Positions 27,320-37,514 of a stretch of DNA of 64,000 bases are shown here, one piece after another. Within the stretch, counting starts at the first letter, position 1; the number at the start of each line of letters is the position of its first letter. A model generated the notes under the pieces. That model had not been told where the DNA came from and made no database searches. It worked only from the letters and a program-made list of their open reading frames with translations. The position numbers and the translations under genes are program-made. The DNA lies in contig NZ_FNCN01000006.1 of assembly GCF_900100605.1 (NCBI RefSeq), positions 150,476-214,475 of the forward strand, read 5' to 3'. This DNA comes from Sinosporangium album. Lineage in GTDB: Bacteria > Actinomycetota > Actinomycetes > Streptosporangiales > Streptosporangiaceae.

Positions 27320-30300
27320 CTAGGGGGCGGTCTTGTCCGGCCGTTCGGTGATGCGGATGGCGTTCACGATCGGTGTGCCGGTCCGTACGGCGAAGCGCAG
27401 ATTGAGCTGCCCGTCGGTCACCTTGACCGTGTAGCGCCTGGTGGTGGCCGTCTGCACGCCGACCTCCTGGGCCAGGTCGAGCACGGGCACCGCGAGTCGG
27501 CCTTCGGCCAGGACGTCGAAGACCCTCCCTCCGGGAGGTGTCGCGCGCAGATCGGCGAAGCCGAGCTCGACGCTGTAGACGCCGACGGGCACCTTGTCGA
27601 AGCGGTATTCCGCCATCGATTCGCGGGCACGTGAGAACAGGTCCTGCTCAGCGGTGTCCTTGACCGGCGTGTCCGTGGTCACGACCCTGGTCCTGGCTCC
27701 CATGTAGCCGAAGCTGCCCGGGGTGTAGGCGCGGTCCGCGCTCCACCGGTCACCCGCGGCATCCGTGATGTCCCGGGTGCCGCCCGCGTCGACGGCGACC
27801 TGGTGCCTGGGCACCGCCATCGTGACGGGGATCTCCACCTGCGGCGACCTGCCGCTGGCCGAACGCACCAGCAGCTTTCCGTGGCGGAACGCGCCCGGAT
27901 ACAGTCCCGCACTGTCCACGGTGACGGTCACCGTGACCGATCCGCCGGGAGCGATCTCGCCGGTGGCGGGCGCGGCGCTCAGCCAGCGTTGACCGGGTTC
28001 GGCCGCGGCGGTGAAGGCGGCGGCGGACCTGCCCACGTTGGTGAGGGTCACCACGGCGCTCTTGGTGGAGCCCGCCGGCAGGGTCAGGTCGATCTCGCTC
28101 ACCGAGGCGCTGACGCTGCCGGTGACCAGGGACGCGTCGGCGCGGGTCCACGCGCCGACGGTCACCGTGACCGTCTGGGCGACGGAGCCGTAGTGCTCCC
28201 TCTCGACGGTGACCCCGTGGTCGCCGGGCGGCACATAGCCCACGAAAGTGCCGTCGTCGGCCGTGGTGAAGGTCATCACCGCGCCCGGCTTCGCCGCGTC
28301 GCCCACCGTGACGGTGGCTCCGCCCAGCGGATGACCGTCGTTGGCGTCGGTGACGGCGCCGGTGAGGAGTCCGTGGCGTCCCGTGGTGAAGGTCAGATTC
28401 TGACCGTCGCTGAGGGCACGCGTGTTGTAGGAGAACAGGAAGGCGTCCGTGCCGCTGCCGTCCTCGATACCCACCGTGGCCATCTCTCCGGCGGTGAGAG
28501 CGTCGCCGACGCCGCGATACTGGAACTTGATCGACCCGTTCTCCCCGAGGAGCAGGGAGAACGAAAGCCGCCTGTTGTTCTGGAACAGGTAGACGTTGCG
28601 CCATTCGACGACGAAGGTGCGGGTGGGGGCGGTGCCCATCGCGGCCGTGTACACACCGGACTGGGCGTCGATCCTGAGGTCATCCCAGAAGGGGTAGATC
28701 GCCGCGTTGACCGAGTCGGAGGTCGGCAGGGGGACGTTCTCCCGCGCCCCCGCCGTTTCCAGGAAGGTCAGGAAACCGTTGGGCGCGACCCAGCCGCCGC
28801 GGTAGGTGTCTCCGTAGAAGGGAAACGCGAACGGCAACGCCACGCGGATCGGAGCCGGCGCGCTCCCGGAGAACGGCAGCTTGTCCGTGCCCGAGGTGAA
28901 CGGCGCCGCGCCGCCGACGCAGCCGTAACCGAAGGTGTCCGTACGGCGGGGCATGACGATGTCCTTGGTGAGCGCCGCGCTCACCGAGTCTTTGGTGAGC
29001 GCCGCGCTCACAGTGATCGCGACGGTGGCGGGGCCCGCGCAGCGGGCGGTGCCCGGGGCGACCTCCAGGGTGTGGTCTCCGCTCTCCAGGTCGAGCCGGT
29101 AGCGGCCCTGCGCGTCGGTGACCGCGCTCGTCATGGTGCCCGCCACGGTGAGCGTGGCTCCCGCTTCGGGGCCGCCGTCGGTGGTGACGGTTCCGGACAC
29201 GGCGTGGGTGGGCTGGGCCGAGAGCGGCACGTCGTGGACGGCGGTCCGGCCGGCGGCCACGGCGACGGTCGCGGTGGCTCCGCCGTACCCGACCTTGCGG
29301 GCGGTGACGCGGTAGTCGCCCGCGGGCAGGCGGGGCAGGGCATAGGCGCCGTCCTTGCCGGTGACGACCGTACGGTTCAGCGGTCCGGCGAGGGTGACGG
29401 TCGCCATGTCGAGGGGGGCGCCGGCCGAGGTGACCGTCCCCTTGAGCCCGCCGATCTGTCCGATCGGCGCGGCGCGCACCGCCTGGTAGGCGTCGAGACG
29501 GCCCTCGCCCCAGACGTTGTTCTTGGCGGCGGTGCCGCCGCAGGTCGTGTCGTCGAGGTCGGCGGCGGAGCGGTCGAGCAGGGCCCGGGTCGCCGCGACG
29601 TCGCCCTTCATCGTCGGAGCGGCCGACCACAGCAGCGCCACGGTGGCCGCGACGTGCGGCGACGCCATCGAGGTGCCGGAGTTGAGCTCGTAGCCGCCGC
29701 CGGGCACCGAGGAGCGGATGTCGACGCCGGGCGCGGCGATGTTGGGCTTGAGCTCGCCGTTCGCGCCGGAGCCTCGGCTGGAGAAGTCGGCGATCCGGTC
29801 GGTCGCGTCGAACGCGCCCGCGCTGTAGGTAGGGGCGTCGGCTCCCGGCGATCCGGTGCTCTGGCAACCGGGGCCGGTGTTGCCGCCGGAGAAGGCCGGG
29901 AAGATGCCGGCGGCGACCCACGCGTCTACGGCTGGCTTGAACCACGGGTCGACGGCCGGGCCGCCCCACGAGTTGTTGACGACGTCGGGCGCGAGGTCGG
30001 GCCGGGGGTTGCGCCCGGCCGCGTCGGTGGGCGCCAGCACCCACTGTCCGGCGGCCAGCAGGGCACTCGACGCGCAGTCCGTGGCCGAGCAGGCTTTGAC
30101 CGCGATCCAGGTGGCGCCGGGGGCGACGCCGACGGCGTCCCCGGCGGACCCACCGACCATGGTGCCCATGGTGTGGGTGCCGTGGGAGCCGCTGGTGCAC
30201 GGCACCGCCGGGGTGCATTCGCCGGTGGAGTCGTAGTAGTTGTGGTTGTGGTCGACGGTGCCGTCAGGCTTCTTGCCGCGGTACCGGTCGGCGAGCGCGG

Positions 30301-30973
30301 GATGGTCGAACTGCACGCCGGAGTCGATGTTCGCCACGACGACGCCCTCGCCGCGGACGCCGTACTCGTTCCAGACCTTCGGCGCGCCGACGCGCTCGAC
30401 GTTCCATTCGACGGCGCCCGCCGCCTTCGGCGTGACCGGCTTCGGCACGGTCGGCATCGGCACGGTCGGCATCGGCGTGGTCGTGCCCTTGGCCGGCGGG
30501 GGCAGGGGGATGGTGCGGTCGAGCTCGACGCTCCGCACTTCGGGGAGTTTCGCGATCTCGGCGGCGAGATCGGCGTCCCCGGTGACCTTGACGGCGTTGG
30601 CTATCCAATACGGGGTGAACTCGGCCTTACGCGAGGCGAGGAGGGCGCGCAGGCCCGCCTGGGAGGTTTCGGCCCTCGCGGTCTTGGCTTTGAGGACCTG
30701 TGCGGCCTTGCCGGTCTTGGTGGTGGCCCTGGCCGCCGCGCTGAGATCGGCGCTCTCGTTGAGATAGACGAGGAAGGTGGCGTTCGAGCTCTTGACCAGT
30801 TCGGCGGCCAGGGTTTTGCTGATCTTGTCGGGTTCCGGCGCGGCCTGGGCCGTGCCGGACGCAGCGCCGGACGTCGCGCCGGACGTCGCGCCGTAGGCCG
30901 TGCCGTACGGGAGGAGGAAGGCGAGGGCGGCCGCGATCAGAGCCGTCCGCCATCGCCGGGAGGTGTGTGACAC
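27320..30973 (-). CDS. Secreted multidomain subtilase (S8), active-site triad intact
   Basis: 1217 residues, same module order as its downstream paralogue. Catalytic residues are Asp217 ([12 protein letters not shown]), His264 ([10 protein letters not shown]) and Ser435 ([11 protein letters not shown]), with VVNNSWGG supplying the oxyanion Asn. The signal region is followed by [12 protein letters not shown] repeats. A nine-residue duplication (SAALTKDSV then SAALTKDIV) lies before the nidogen-like domain and reflects a 27-base direct repeat. GTG start after AAGGAGACC. Only 29 bases separate it from the next subtilase, with no terminator, so these two are probably co-transcribed. Confidence 0.92.
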   Translation of the reverse strand: MSHTSRRWRTALIAAALAFLLPYGTAYGATSGATSGAASGTAQAAPEPDKISKTLAAELVKSSNATFLVYLNESADLSAAARATTKTGKAAQVLKAKTARAETSQAGLRALLASRKAEFTPYWIANAVKVTGDADLAAEIAKLPEVRSVELDRTIPLPPPAKGTTTPMPTVPMPTVPKPVTPKAAGAVEWNVERVGAPKVWNEYGVRGEGVVVANIDSGVQFDHPALADRYRGKKPDGTVDHNHNYYDSTGECTPAVPCTSGSHGTHTMGTMVGGSAGDAVGVAPGATWIAVKACSATDCASSALLAAGQWVLAPTDAAGRNPRPDLAPDVVNNSWGGPAVDPWFKPAVDAWVAAGIFPAFSGGNTGPGCQSTGSPGADAPTYSAGAFDATDRIADFSSRGSGANGELKPNIAAPGVDIRSSVPGGGYELNSGTSMASPHVAATVALLWSAAPTMKGDVAATRALLDRSAADLDDTTCGGTAAKNNVWGEGRLDAYQAVRAAPIGQIGGLKGTVTSAGAPLDMATVTLAGPLNRTVVTGKDGAYALPRLPAGDYRVTARKVGYGGATATVAVAAGRTAVHDVPLSAQPTHAVSGTVTTDGGPEAGATLTVAGTMTSAVTDAQGRYRLDLESGDHTLEVAPGTARCAGPATVAITVSAALTKDSVSAALTKDIVMPRRTDTFGYGCVGGAAPFTSGTDKLPFSGSAPAPIRVALPFAFPFYGDTYRGGWVAPNGFLTFLETAGARENVPLPTSDSVNAAIYPFWDDLRIDAQSGVYTAAMGTAPTRTFVVEWRNVYLFQNNRRLSFSLLLGENGSIKFQYRGVGDALTAGEMATVGIEDGSGTDAFLFSYNTRALSDGQNLTFTTGRHGLLTGAVTDANDGHPLGGATVTVGDAAKPGAVMTFTTADDGTFVGYVPPGDHGVTVEREHYGSVAQTVTVTVGAWTRADASLVTGSVSASVSEIDLTLPAGSTKSAVVTLTNVGRSAAAFTAAAEPGQRWLSAAPATGEIAPGGSVTVTVTVDSAGLYPGAFRHGKLLVRSASGRSPQVEIPVTMAVPRHQVAVDAGGTRDITDAAGDRWSADRAYTPGSFGYMGARTRVVTTDTPVKDTAEQDLFSRARESMAEYRFDKVPVGVYSVELGFADLRATPPGGRVFDVLAEGRLAVPVLDLAQEVGVQTATTRRYTVKVTDGQLNLRFAVRTGTPIVNAIRITERPDKTAP

Positions 30974-31020
30974 GGGGTGGTCTCCTTTGAACCGGGGGAC
31001 TCCGTCCGCCCGGGGACCCG

Positions 31021-31048
31021 GACCGTCCCGCGCGGTGGCGGGACGGTC
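31021..31048 (-). terminator. Hairpin between subtilase genes
   Basis: GACCGTCCCGC and its exact complement flank a six-base loop, located between the stop of the third subtilase-like gene and the start of the second. It may terminate or attenuate transcription. A 12-base direct repeat CGTCGCTCGACT follows at 31048 and 31070. Confidence 0.6.
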
Positions 31049-31096
31049 GTCGCTCGACTACTCGGTCTTCGTCGCTCGACTGAGGGAGTGCTCGCC

Positions 31097-34000
31097 TTAC
31101 GGAGCAGCGGTCTTGTCAGGCCGTTCGGTGATGCGGACGGCGTTGACGAGAGGGCTGCCGCGCTGCCCGACGAAGCGCAGGTTGAGCTGGCCGTCGGTGA
31201 CCTTCACCGTGTAGCGGCGGGTCGTGGCCGTGTGAGCGCCGACGGACTGGGCGAGGTCGAGGACGGGGACGACGAGCCGCCCCTCGGCCGTGACGGCGAA
31301 AACGCGCTGACCGGGGCGTGTGTCGCGGGTGTCGGCGAAGCCGAGTTCGATGGTGTAGACGCCGTTCGGCACCTTGTCGAAGCGGTATTCGAGCATCGCC
31401 TCACGCGCGGTCTTGAACAGCTCCTGGTCGGTCGTGCCCTGGATCGGCCCCTCGAAGGTGTGTGTCGTGGTCTCGGCTCCCATGTAGCCGTGGCCGCCCG
31501 GCGTGTAGGCGCGGTCCGCGGTCCACCGGTCGCCTGCGGCGTCCGTGATGTCCTTGGTTCCGCCGACGTCAAGGGCGATCTGATGTTGGGGCACCACCAC
31601 GGTCACGGGGATGGACAGCCGGGGGTTGCCCGCGCTCGCGGACCGCACCACCAGCTCCCCGGCGCGGAACGAGCCGGGCGCAAGCCCCGCGCCGCTGCCG
31701 TGGACGGTGACGGTGACCGACGCGCCGGGCGCGAGTTCGCCGCTCCGCGGGGAGGCGGTCAGCCAGCTCTGCGCGGCGTCGCTCTCGACGGTGTACGCGG
31801 TCGCCGCGGTGCCCAGGTTCGTGAGGGTGACCGTGGCGCTCCTGTTCGCGCCTCCGGGCGCGACCAGCTCCACCGCCGTCGTGTCGGCGCTCACCCGGCC
31901 GGTGACCAGGCCGATGTCCGTGGCCATACGGGTGCCGAGGCCGACGATCACCTGCCTGCCGACCGTCCCGTAGTCCGTTTTCGACGCCGTGATCCGATGC
32001 TCGCCGGGCGGCGCGTAGGCGACATACGTGCCGTCCTCGCCCGTGGTCGTCTCCGCCACGTCGCCGATCTTGACGGTGGCCCCGGCCAGCGGACGCCCGT
32101 CGTTGGCGTCGGTCACGGTGCCGCGCACCAGCCCGTGCCGGGTCGGGGCGAAGGTCAGGCTCCGGCCCTCGGCGAGCACGGGCTTGTTGAAGGAGTAGAG
32201 GAAGGCGTCGTTGTCCGCCTTCGTGCCCTCCAGGCCGACGGTGGCGCTGGCGCCGCCGGTCAGCCCGCCGGCCGGCCCGTCGGCCGCGCCACGGTAGCGG
32301 AACCCGATCGAGCCGTTCTCCCCCAGCAGCGCCGCGAACGACACACGCTTAGTGGGATCACTCTTGAAGGTGACGTTGCGCCATTCGATGACATACGTGC
32401 GGTCGGGGATGAAGCCGGTGGTCGCGGTGTAGATGCCCGCCTGGTCGTCCACCACGACGTCATCCCAGAACGGGAAGATCGCGGCATCGTTGATGTTGGT
32501 GGTGGGTAGCCGCCAGTTGAAGGCCCGGGATCGGGGATCGACGGCGGAGAAGAAGTTCACGAAGCCCACCGGCGAGATCGACGCCTTGGTGTAGGTGCCG
32601 TTGTAGAACGGGAAGGCGAACGGCAGCGTGACGGAAATGGGCGTGTCGGGCTGCGTGGCGAGCTTCTCCGTGCCCGCCGCATAGGGGTGTGCGCCCTTCA
32701 CGCAGCTATAGCCGAAGAAGTCCGTACGGCGCTGCATGGCGATGTCCTTCACCACGTCGCCCGCACCGGCGGCCGGCGCGGCGGCAACGGGCCCGGTGGT
32801 AGCGGGCGCGGTGGTAGCGGGCGCGGTGATGGCCGCGGTCGTGGCTCCGCCGCAGCTCGGGGCGGGCGAGGTCACCTTCACCTCGTGGCCGCCGCCCTCG
32901 GGCAGCGGCAGGCTGTAGCGGCCGTCGGCACCGGTGACGGCGCTGTCCGGCGCACCGGACACGCGCACCGTCGCCCCCGCCTCGGGGACGCCGTCGAGGG
33001 TCACCGTGCCCGACACCGTGCGCGCCGCCGAAGGCGCCAGCGTCACGTCATGCACGGCCGTCTGCCCGGCCGTGACGGTGACGGTCGCGACGGCTTCGCC
33101 GTACCCCGCCTTCCTCACCGTCACCTGGCGGGCCCCCGCCGCCAGCCGCGGGATGCGGAAACCGCCGTCCGAGGCGGTGACAACCGTACGGCTCCCCGCC
33201 CCGGCCACCGTGACGCTCGCCAGGGCGACCGGCGACCCGCCGGCGGTCACGGTGCCCGTCAGGCCGCCGGCCGCCTCGGCGGGAGCCGCCTTCAGCGCCG
33301 CGTAGACGTCGAGGCGCCCCTCACCCCACACGTTGTTCTTCGCCGGAGTCCCGCCGCAACTCGTGTCGTCCACGTCGACCGCGGTGCGGTCGAGCAGCGC
33401 GCGGGTAGCAGGCACGTCACGGTAGAGACTGGGAACCGCGGACCACATCAGTGCGACCGCGCCGGCCACATGCGCCGCGGAGAAAGACTGGTCGGTCCAC
33501 GTCCGGTAGCCGTTGCCGGCGATCGCCGTGCGCACGTTGACGCCCGGTGCGGCGATATTCGGCTTGATCTCCCCGTTCTCCCCCGGCCCACGACCAGAGC
33601 CGGCGTTGATCGCGTTGTTGGCGTCGAACGTGCCCACGCTGTAGCCGTTGGCGTACTGCCCCGGGGAGAAGCTGGAATTGCACGCCTGGCTCCGAGGCCC
33701 GTTGTTCAGCGCGGGGAAAATGCCGGCCGCGACCCACGCGTCGACGATCTCCTTGTACCAGCGGTGATAGCCCGGAACTCCTCCGGACCTGTCCCCCGGG
33801 GTGCCCCACGAATTGGTGATGACGTCGGGCGCGAGATCCGGCCGCGGATTCCCACCGGTGAGATCCGTGGGGGCCAGCATCCACTGCCCGGCCGCGAGCA
33901 GAGAGCTGAAATAGCAGTAGCCTCCGTCGCAGCCCCTGGCGGTGATCCATTTCGCCTCCGGCGCGACACCGATGTCGTCGCCGACGCTCCCGCCCACCAT

Positions 34001-34969
34001 CAGGCTCATCTGCGGGGTGCCGAAACCATAGCCATTGCAGCTCGGTGAGATGGTGCACACATCGCACGGGGCGCCTTCACACGTCCCCATGGCGTCGAAC
34101 CAGTTGTAGTTGTGGTCCACGCCTCCGTCGGCTCTCTTGCCGCGATACTGCGCGGCGAGAGCCGGGTGGTCGAACTGCACGCCGGAGCCGATGTTGCCCA
34201 CCACGATGCCTTCGCCGCGGGTCTTGAACTCACTCCACACCTGCGAGGCGCCGATCCGCTCGATGTTCCACGCCACCGCGGCGGCGGCCTGCGCCCGTGC
34301 CGGGCTCTCGCCCTTGGGGCCGTCCGGCTCGACGCCGGCCGCGCTGTTCCCCGGGCTTTTCCCCGGGCTTTTCCCCGGGGCGTTCACCGGGCCGTTCGCC
34401 AGGACGATGTCGGGTTCGATCCGCTCCACTTCGGGAAGTGCGGCGATCTCGGCGGCGAGTGCGGCGTCGCCGGTCACATGGACGGCGTTCACGATCCACA
34501 GCGGCGTGAACCGCGCCTTGCGGGCCGCGAGCAGTGTGCGCAGCCCCGCTTGGGACGAGGCGGCGAAAGCGGTCTTGGCCTTGTAGACCTGCGCGCCCTT
34601 GTCGGCCCGGGTCGTGGCGGCCCGGGCGGCGTTGAGATCGGCGCCGCCTTTCAGCCGCACCAGGAAACCGGTCTTGCCATCGGCCGTGCGGCCGTCAGCC
34701 ATACGGCCGTCAGCCGTACGGCCGGGCGAACCGCCGGCCTTGGCGTTCGGCTTGGTGTCGGCCTTGCTGTCGGCCTTGCTGTCGGCCTTGGCAACGGCCT
34801 TCTCGGCCGCCTTCAACTCGGCCAGGAGGCTCCTGTCGATTTTGTCGTTCCCGGGAGCGGCGGGGGCGGCAGCGGGGGCTGCGCTCGCCACGCCCTGGGG
34901 GATGAGCAGGGTGAATGCGGTGACGGTTCCTAAAAGGATGGTTCGCCACCGCCGGGGGGTGCGCGGCAC
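31097..34969 (-). CDS. Subtilase-like pseudoprotease (S8 fold, triad broken)
   Basis: 1290 residues from GTG at 34969, which has AAGGAG five bases upstream. Module order equals the two downstream paralogues: signal peptide, propeptide with a KADSKADSKAD-rich insert, S8 domain, regulatory-like domains, nidogen-like domain, Ig-like domain and malectin-like end. The catalytic Asp is Gly261 ([12 protein letters not shown]) and the catalytic His is Phe316 (GYGFGTPQM replaces GHGTHxM); Ser495 survives (TDQSFSAAHVA) but the GTSMAS context is lost. Extra cysteines surround the lost His (CEGAPCDVC and SC). It should be proteolytically inactive and may act as a binding or regulatory homologue. First gene of the tandem set. 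Confidence 0.9.
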   Translation of the reverse strand: MPRTPRRWRTILLGTVTAFTLLIPQGVASAAPAAAPAAPGNDKIDRSLLAELKAAEKAVAKADSKADSKADTKPNAKAGGSPGRTADGRMADGRTADGKTGFLVRLKGGADLNAARAATTRADKGAQVYKAKTAFAASSQAGLRTLLAARKARFTPLWIVNAVHVTGDAALAAEIAALPEVERIEPDIVLANGPVNAPGKSPGKSPGNSAAGVEPDGPKGESPARAQAAAAVAWNIERIGASQVWSEFKTRGEGIVVGNIGSGVQFDHPALAAQYRGKRADGGVDHNYNWFDAMGTCEGAPCDVCTISPSCNGYGFGTPQMSLMVGGSVGDDIGVAPEAKWITARGCDGGYCYFSSLLAAGQWMLAPTDLTGGNPRPDLAPDVITNSWGTPGDRSGGVPGYHRWYKEIVDAWVAAGIFPALNNGPRSQACNSSFSPGQYANGYSVGTFDANNAINAGSGRGPGENGEIKPNIAAPGVNVRTAIAGNGYRTWTDQSFSAAHVAGAVALMWSAVPSLYRDVPATRALLDRTAVDVDDTSCGGTPAKNNVWGEGRLDVYAALKAAPAEAAGGLTGTVTAGGSPVALASVTVAGAGSRTVVTASDGGFRIPRLAAGARQVTVRKAGYGEAVATVTVTAGQTAVHDVTLAPSAARTVSGTVTLDGVPEAGATVRVSGAPDSAVTGADGRYSLPLPEGGGHEVKVTSPAPSCGGATTAAITAPATTAPATTGPVAAAPAAGAGDVVKDIAMQRRTDFFGYSCVKGAHPYAAGTEKLATQPDTPISVTLPFAFPFYNGTYTKASISPVGFVNFFSAVDPRSRAFNWRLPTTNINDAAIFPFWDDVVVDDQAGIYTATTGFIPDRTYVIEWRNVTFKSDPTKRVSFAALLGENGSIGFRYRGAADGPAGGLTGGASATVGLEGTKADNDAFLYSFNKPVLAEGRSLTFAPTRHGLVRGTVTDANDGRPLAGATVKIGDVAETTTGEDGTYVAYAPPGEHRITASKTDYGTVGRQVIVGLGTRMATDIGLVTGRVSADTTAVELVAPGGANRSATVTLTNLGTAATAYTVESDAAQSWLTASPRSGELAPGASVTVTVHGSGAGLAPGSFRAGELVVRSASAGNPRLSIPVTVVVPQHQIALDVGGTKDITDAAGDRWTADRAYTPGGHGYMGAETTTHTFEGPIQGTTDQELFKTAREAMLEYRFDKVPNGVYTIELGFADTRDTRPGQRVFAVTAEGRLVVPVLDLAQSVGAHTATTRRYTVKVTDGQLNLRFVGQRGSPLVNAVRITERPDKTAAP

Positions 34970-35611
34970 GCGATCTCCTTCAGGCCGAAGCGCGACGGAA
35001 CATCGGAAAATAAGATCTGTCAACCATGCGGAGAATGGTGGATCGATCCTAGTCGGCATTTCAACCTGTGGACCGTTGGAAAATCACGCTTATTGCAGAT
35101 TTAAGGTTGCGGGAGCGTTCTAAACATTACTCCGGAGCGCGAGGGAATCCCGTTGAAAATGGGGCCCATTTCGCCGCCCACTTCACAGATAAAGAACTCC
35201 CGCCAAAGGGTAGCATCGGCGTCGGGTGCCCTTCGCAGTGGACACCACCGCCAGCGGTTTACGGTGATATGCCGACCGCCATTGGGTCCGTCCATTCCCT
35301 GGAGAAGCCCCAGCTCATTCGGCACGGGATAATGAGAATACGTAAGGCCGCGCCTTTCAATGGCGACGTCGCAGGCCGCGTCGGCGCACACGGCGGGGTA
35401 CACGGCGGGGTGCACGGCGGCTCACGCAGCGAGATGCACGGCGGCGCACATGGCGGGGCACCAGGCCCACCCCCTGCCCCATGGGCCCCACGCCCCGCGA
35501 GCCGCCCCTCCCCAACGGCGGAACGCCCGGCTATATAGGACGACACGACACACGAAATGGCCACATGCCGGAGCCGTGGCGTACGGTCCCCCCACTTGAT
35601 GTACTGGAGGC
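34970..35611. other. Intergenic region upstream of the subtilase cluster
   Basis: 642 bases without a convincing gene. The 5' part is unusually AT-rich for this window (34,990-35,200) and should contain the promoter of the subtilase cluster. Between about 35,385 and 35,465 there are imperfect CACGGCGGGGT-type repeats. An open frame on the plus strand reads as His/Gly/Pro low complexity and has no ribosome-binding site. The promoter of the decarboxylase-like gene lies at the right end. Confidence 0.6.
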
Positions 35612-36358
35612 ATGGCACGGCATGAGATCCAAGGACGCACGATCACGACACCGGTGCGCGTACACGCGGCCTCGCTCTACAGCGCCTCCTATCTCGTGCG
35701 CGCCGACCCGGCGCGGGCTGTCATCGCCTACTCCGGCCTCGACGTCACCGAAGTGGTCCCCGGCAAGGCCCTGTGCAGCCTCCTGTTCGTCGACCACACC
35801 GCCGGCGACCTCGGCTCCTACCACGAGTTCGGCGTCTGCTTCGCCGTACGCCCTCCCGGGGCGCCCCGCGCGCCCGGCGGGAGGCGGCTCACCGCCGGTC
35901 TCGACGACATCCGCGCGTACGGCACCGGCGCATTCGTCCACTGGCTCCCCGTCGACCAGAGCCTCACCCTCGAAGCGGGCCGCTCGATCTGGGGCTACCC
36001 GAAGGAACTCGCCGACATCGACCTGCGCCTGAACTCCCCCTACAAACGCTGCGTCCTACGCACCAACGGCAGACTTGCCCTCGATCTCCTGATCCGCCCC
36101 GGCATACCCACCCCGCCGCCGGTGGTTTTGCCCCCGATCGACACCTACACCCACCACGACGGCATCACGCGCCGCGTCACCATGCGCCTCTTCGCCCGAG
36201 GCGTCCGCGCCCGCCCCGGCGGCGCCCACATCCGCCTCGGCAACCACCCCATCGCCAAAGAGCTCAGCGAACTCGGCCTTCCCCGGCGTCCCCTCTTCAC
36301 CGCCACCGCCGGCCACATCTCCATGCTCATCGACGACGCCGTCCGCGTCTTCCCCTGA
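35612..36358 (+). CDS. Acetoacetate decarboxylase (ADC) superfamily protein
   Basis: 248 residues. The ADC fold is indicated by SIWGYPKELADIDL, which matches the WGYPKE segment holding the Schiff-base Lys region of the family, and by the beta-barrel patterns before and after. No signal peptide. Family members decarboxylate acetoacetate or act on related keto acids, and many have uncharacterised activities, so the substrate is not certain. The ATG lies very close to a GGAGG. It converges on the M20 peptidase gene, with stop codons two bases apart. Confidence 0.8.
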   Translation: MARHEIQGRTITTPVRVHAASLYSASYLVRADPARAVIAYSGLDVTEVVPGKALCSLLFVDHTAGDLGSYHEFGVCFAVRPPGAPRAPGGRRLTAGLDDIRAYGTGAFVHWLPVDQSLTLEAGRSIWGYPKELADIDLRLNSPYKRCVLRTNGRLALDLLIRPGIPTPPPVVLPPIDTYTHHDGITRRVTMRLFARGVRARPGGAHIRLGNHPIAKELSELGLPRRPLFTATAGHISMLIDDAVRVFP

Positions 36359-36360
36359 CG

Positions 36361-37455
36361 TTAGAGATTTTCAAGGAATTCGACGAGCGCGCGATGGTAG
36401 GAAGCGATCGAGGCGATGTCCACATATTCATCGGGGCCGTGCTGACCGGCTCCGGTCACACCGAAAATGACGGCCTCCATGCCCCGCTGATAATAGAACC
36501 GGCCGTCCGCCGCGCCATGCTTCCTGAGAAAATCCCCTGAATACCCTTGCCTGCGGGCGGCCTCTTGAAGCGCCCGCACGTCGGGATTCGACGGGTCGGC
36601 ATAGTGCGGCGGATCGGCCTGAACGACGATCGGCGTGACACCTGGCTCGCAGAACTTCGACAGGTGGGCGGCGAGTTCCTCCCGAGTCCGCCCGTTGAAA
36701 TCTCCGTCCTCAGGGGTGAACCGGAAATCCAGCCACGCCTCCGCACGGTCGGGGACCTGGTTTCTGGCGGTGTTCGGCGTTGTGACACGGGAAACGTTGA
36801 CCGTGGTGCGCCACACCTCCTCCGCAGCGATCGGATAGGCCGCAATGACCCGGTCCAGGGTGCGCCACAGCTTGACGGCGGCGTTGTCTCCGAACCACTG
36901 ATACGCGCTGTGGGCGCTGCGTCCCTCCGCCCGAAGGTCGACGACGGCCATGCCTTTCGACTCGGTCACCAGGCACAGGTCGCTCTGCTCTCCGATGACG
37001 ATGAAATCGCCCGCCACCCCCAGGCCGAGCTGGTGGGCCGTCCCGTCGTATCCCCCGACCTCCTCATCGGTCACGAGCTGCAGCCCCACCGCGTACGGCA
37101 GACGCCCCGCCACCGCGCGGAACACGTCGGCCATCACCAACGCCGACACCTTCATGTCCTGCGCGCCCCGAGCGTAGAGACGCCCGCTTTCACGCCGGGG
37201 CGCGAACTGCTCGGGCGCCGCGGGGACGACGTCGAGATGGCCGTTGAGTATCACGCGGAACCGTTCAGGTCGCGCCGCCCCCGCGTAGACCAGGGCACTG
37301 GGTCTGCCGTTCGATGTGAAATGTTCAACGGTGAATGCCGACCCGATGTAGCCGAGCACGAAATCCAGCGCCCGGCGCAGCTCCTCTGGGCGTTCCGCGG
37401 TCGAAGGTATCGCGAGCAGTTTCTCCACCGAGGTCAGAAACGCGTCCACGTCCAT
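36361..37455 (-). CDS. M20-family metallopeptidase/deacylase
   Basis: 364 residues from ATG at 37455 (MDVDAFLTSVEKLL); a GTG at 37518 that overlaps the preceding GT2 stop by four bases is the alternative start. Metal and catalytic motifs are LNGHLDVVPA, RGAQDMK, TDEEVGGYDG, GEQSD and GQHGPDEYV, in family order, with an inserted dimerisation domain between. M20 enzymes hydrolyse acyl-amino acids or dipeptides (ArgE/DapE/carboxypeptidase G2 type) in the cytoplasm. The exact substrate cannot be assigned. It is probably co-transcribed after the GT2 gene. Confidence 0.85.
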   Translation of the reverse strand: MDVDAFLTSVEKLLAIPSTAERPEELRRALDFVLGYIGSAFTVEHFTSNGRPSALVYAGAARPERFRVILNGHLDVVPAAPEQFAPRRESGRLYARGAQDMKVSALVMADVFRAVAGRLPYAVGLQLVTDEEVGGYDGTAHQLGLGVAGDFIVIGEQSDLCLVTESKGMAVVDLRAEGRSAHSAYQWFGDNAAVKLWRTLDRVIAAYPIAAEEVWRTTVNVSRVTTPNTARNQVPDRAEAWLDFRFTPEDGDFNGRTREELAAHLSKFCEPGVTPIVVQADPPHYADPSNPDVRALQEAARRQGYSGDFLRKHGAADGRFYYQRGMEAVIFGVTGAGQHGPDEYVDIASIASYHRALVEFLENL

Positions 37456-37514
37456 TCCCTCATCATCCACCACCGCGCCCGGGGCATTGTGCGAATGCCG
37501 CGGACCGGCGGGGG

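Noticed and set aside
35385-35465. Repeats of CACGGCGGGGT type
   Set aside because: Units are unequal and imperfect; not a CRISPR or clear binding array.
35068-35538. Open frame of 156 codons before the decarboxylase-like gene
   Set aside because: Low complexity His/Gly/Pro composition, no ribosome-binding site and no family motif; it lies in an AT-rich promoter region.
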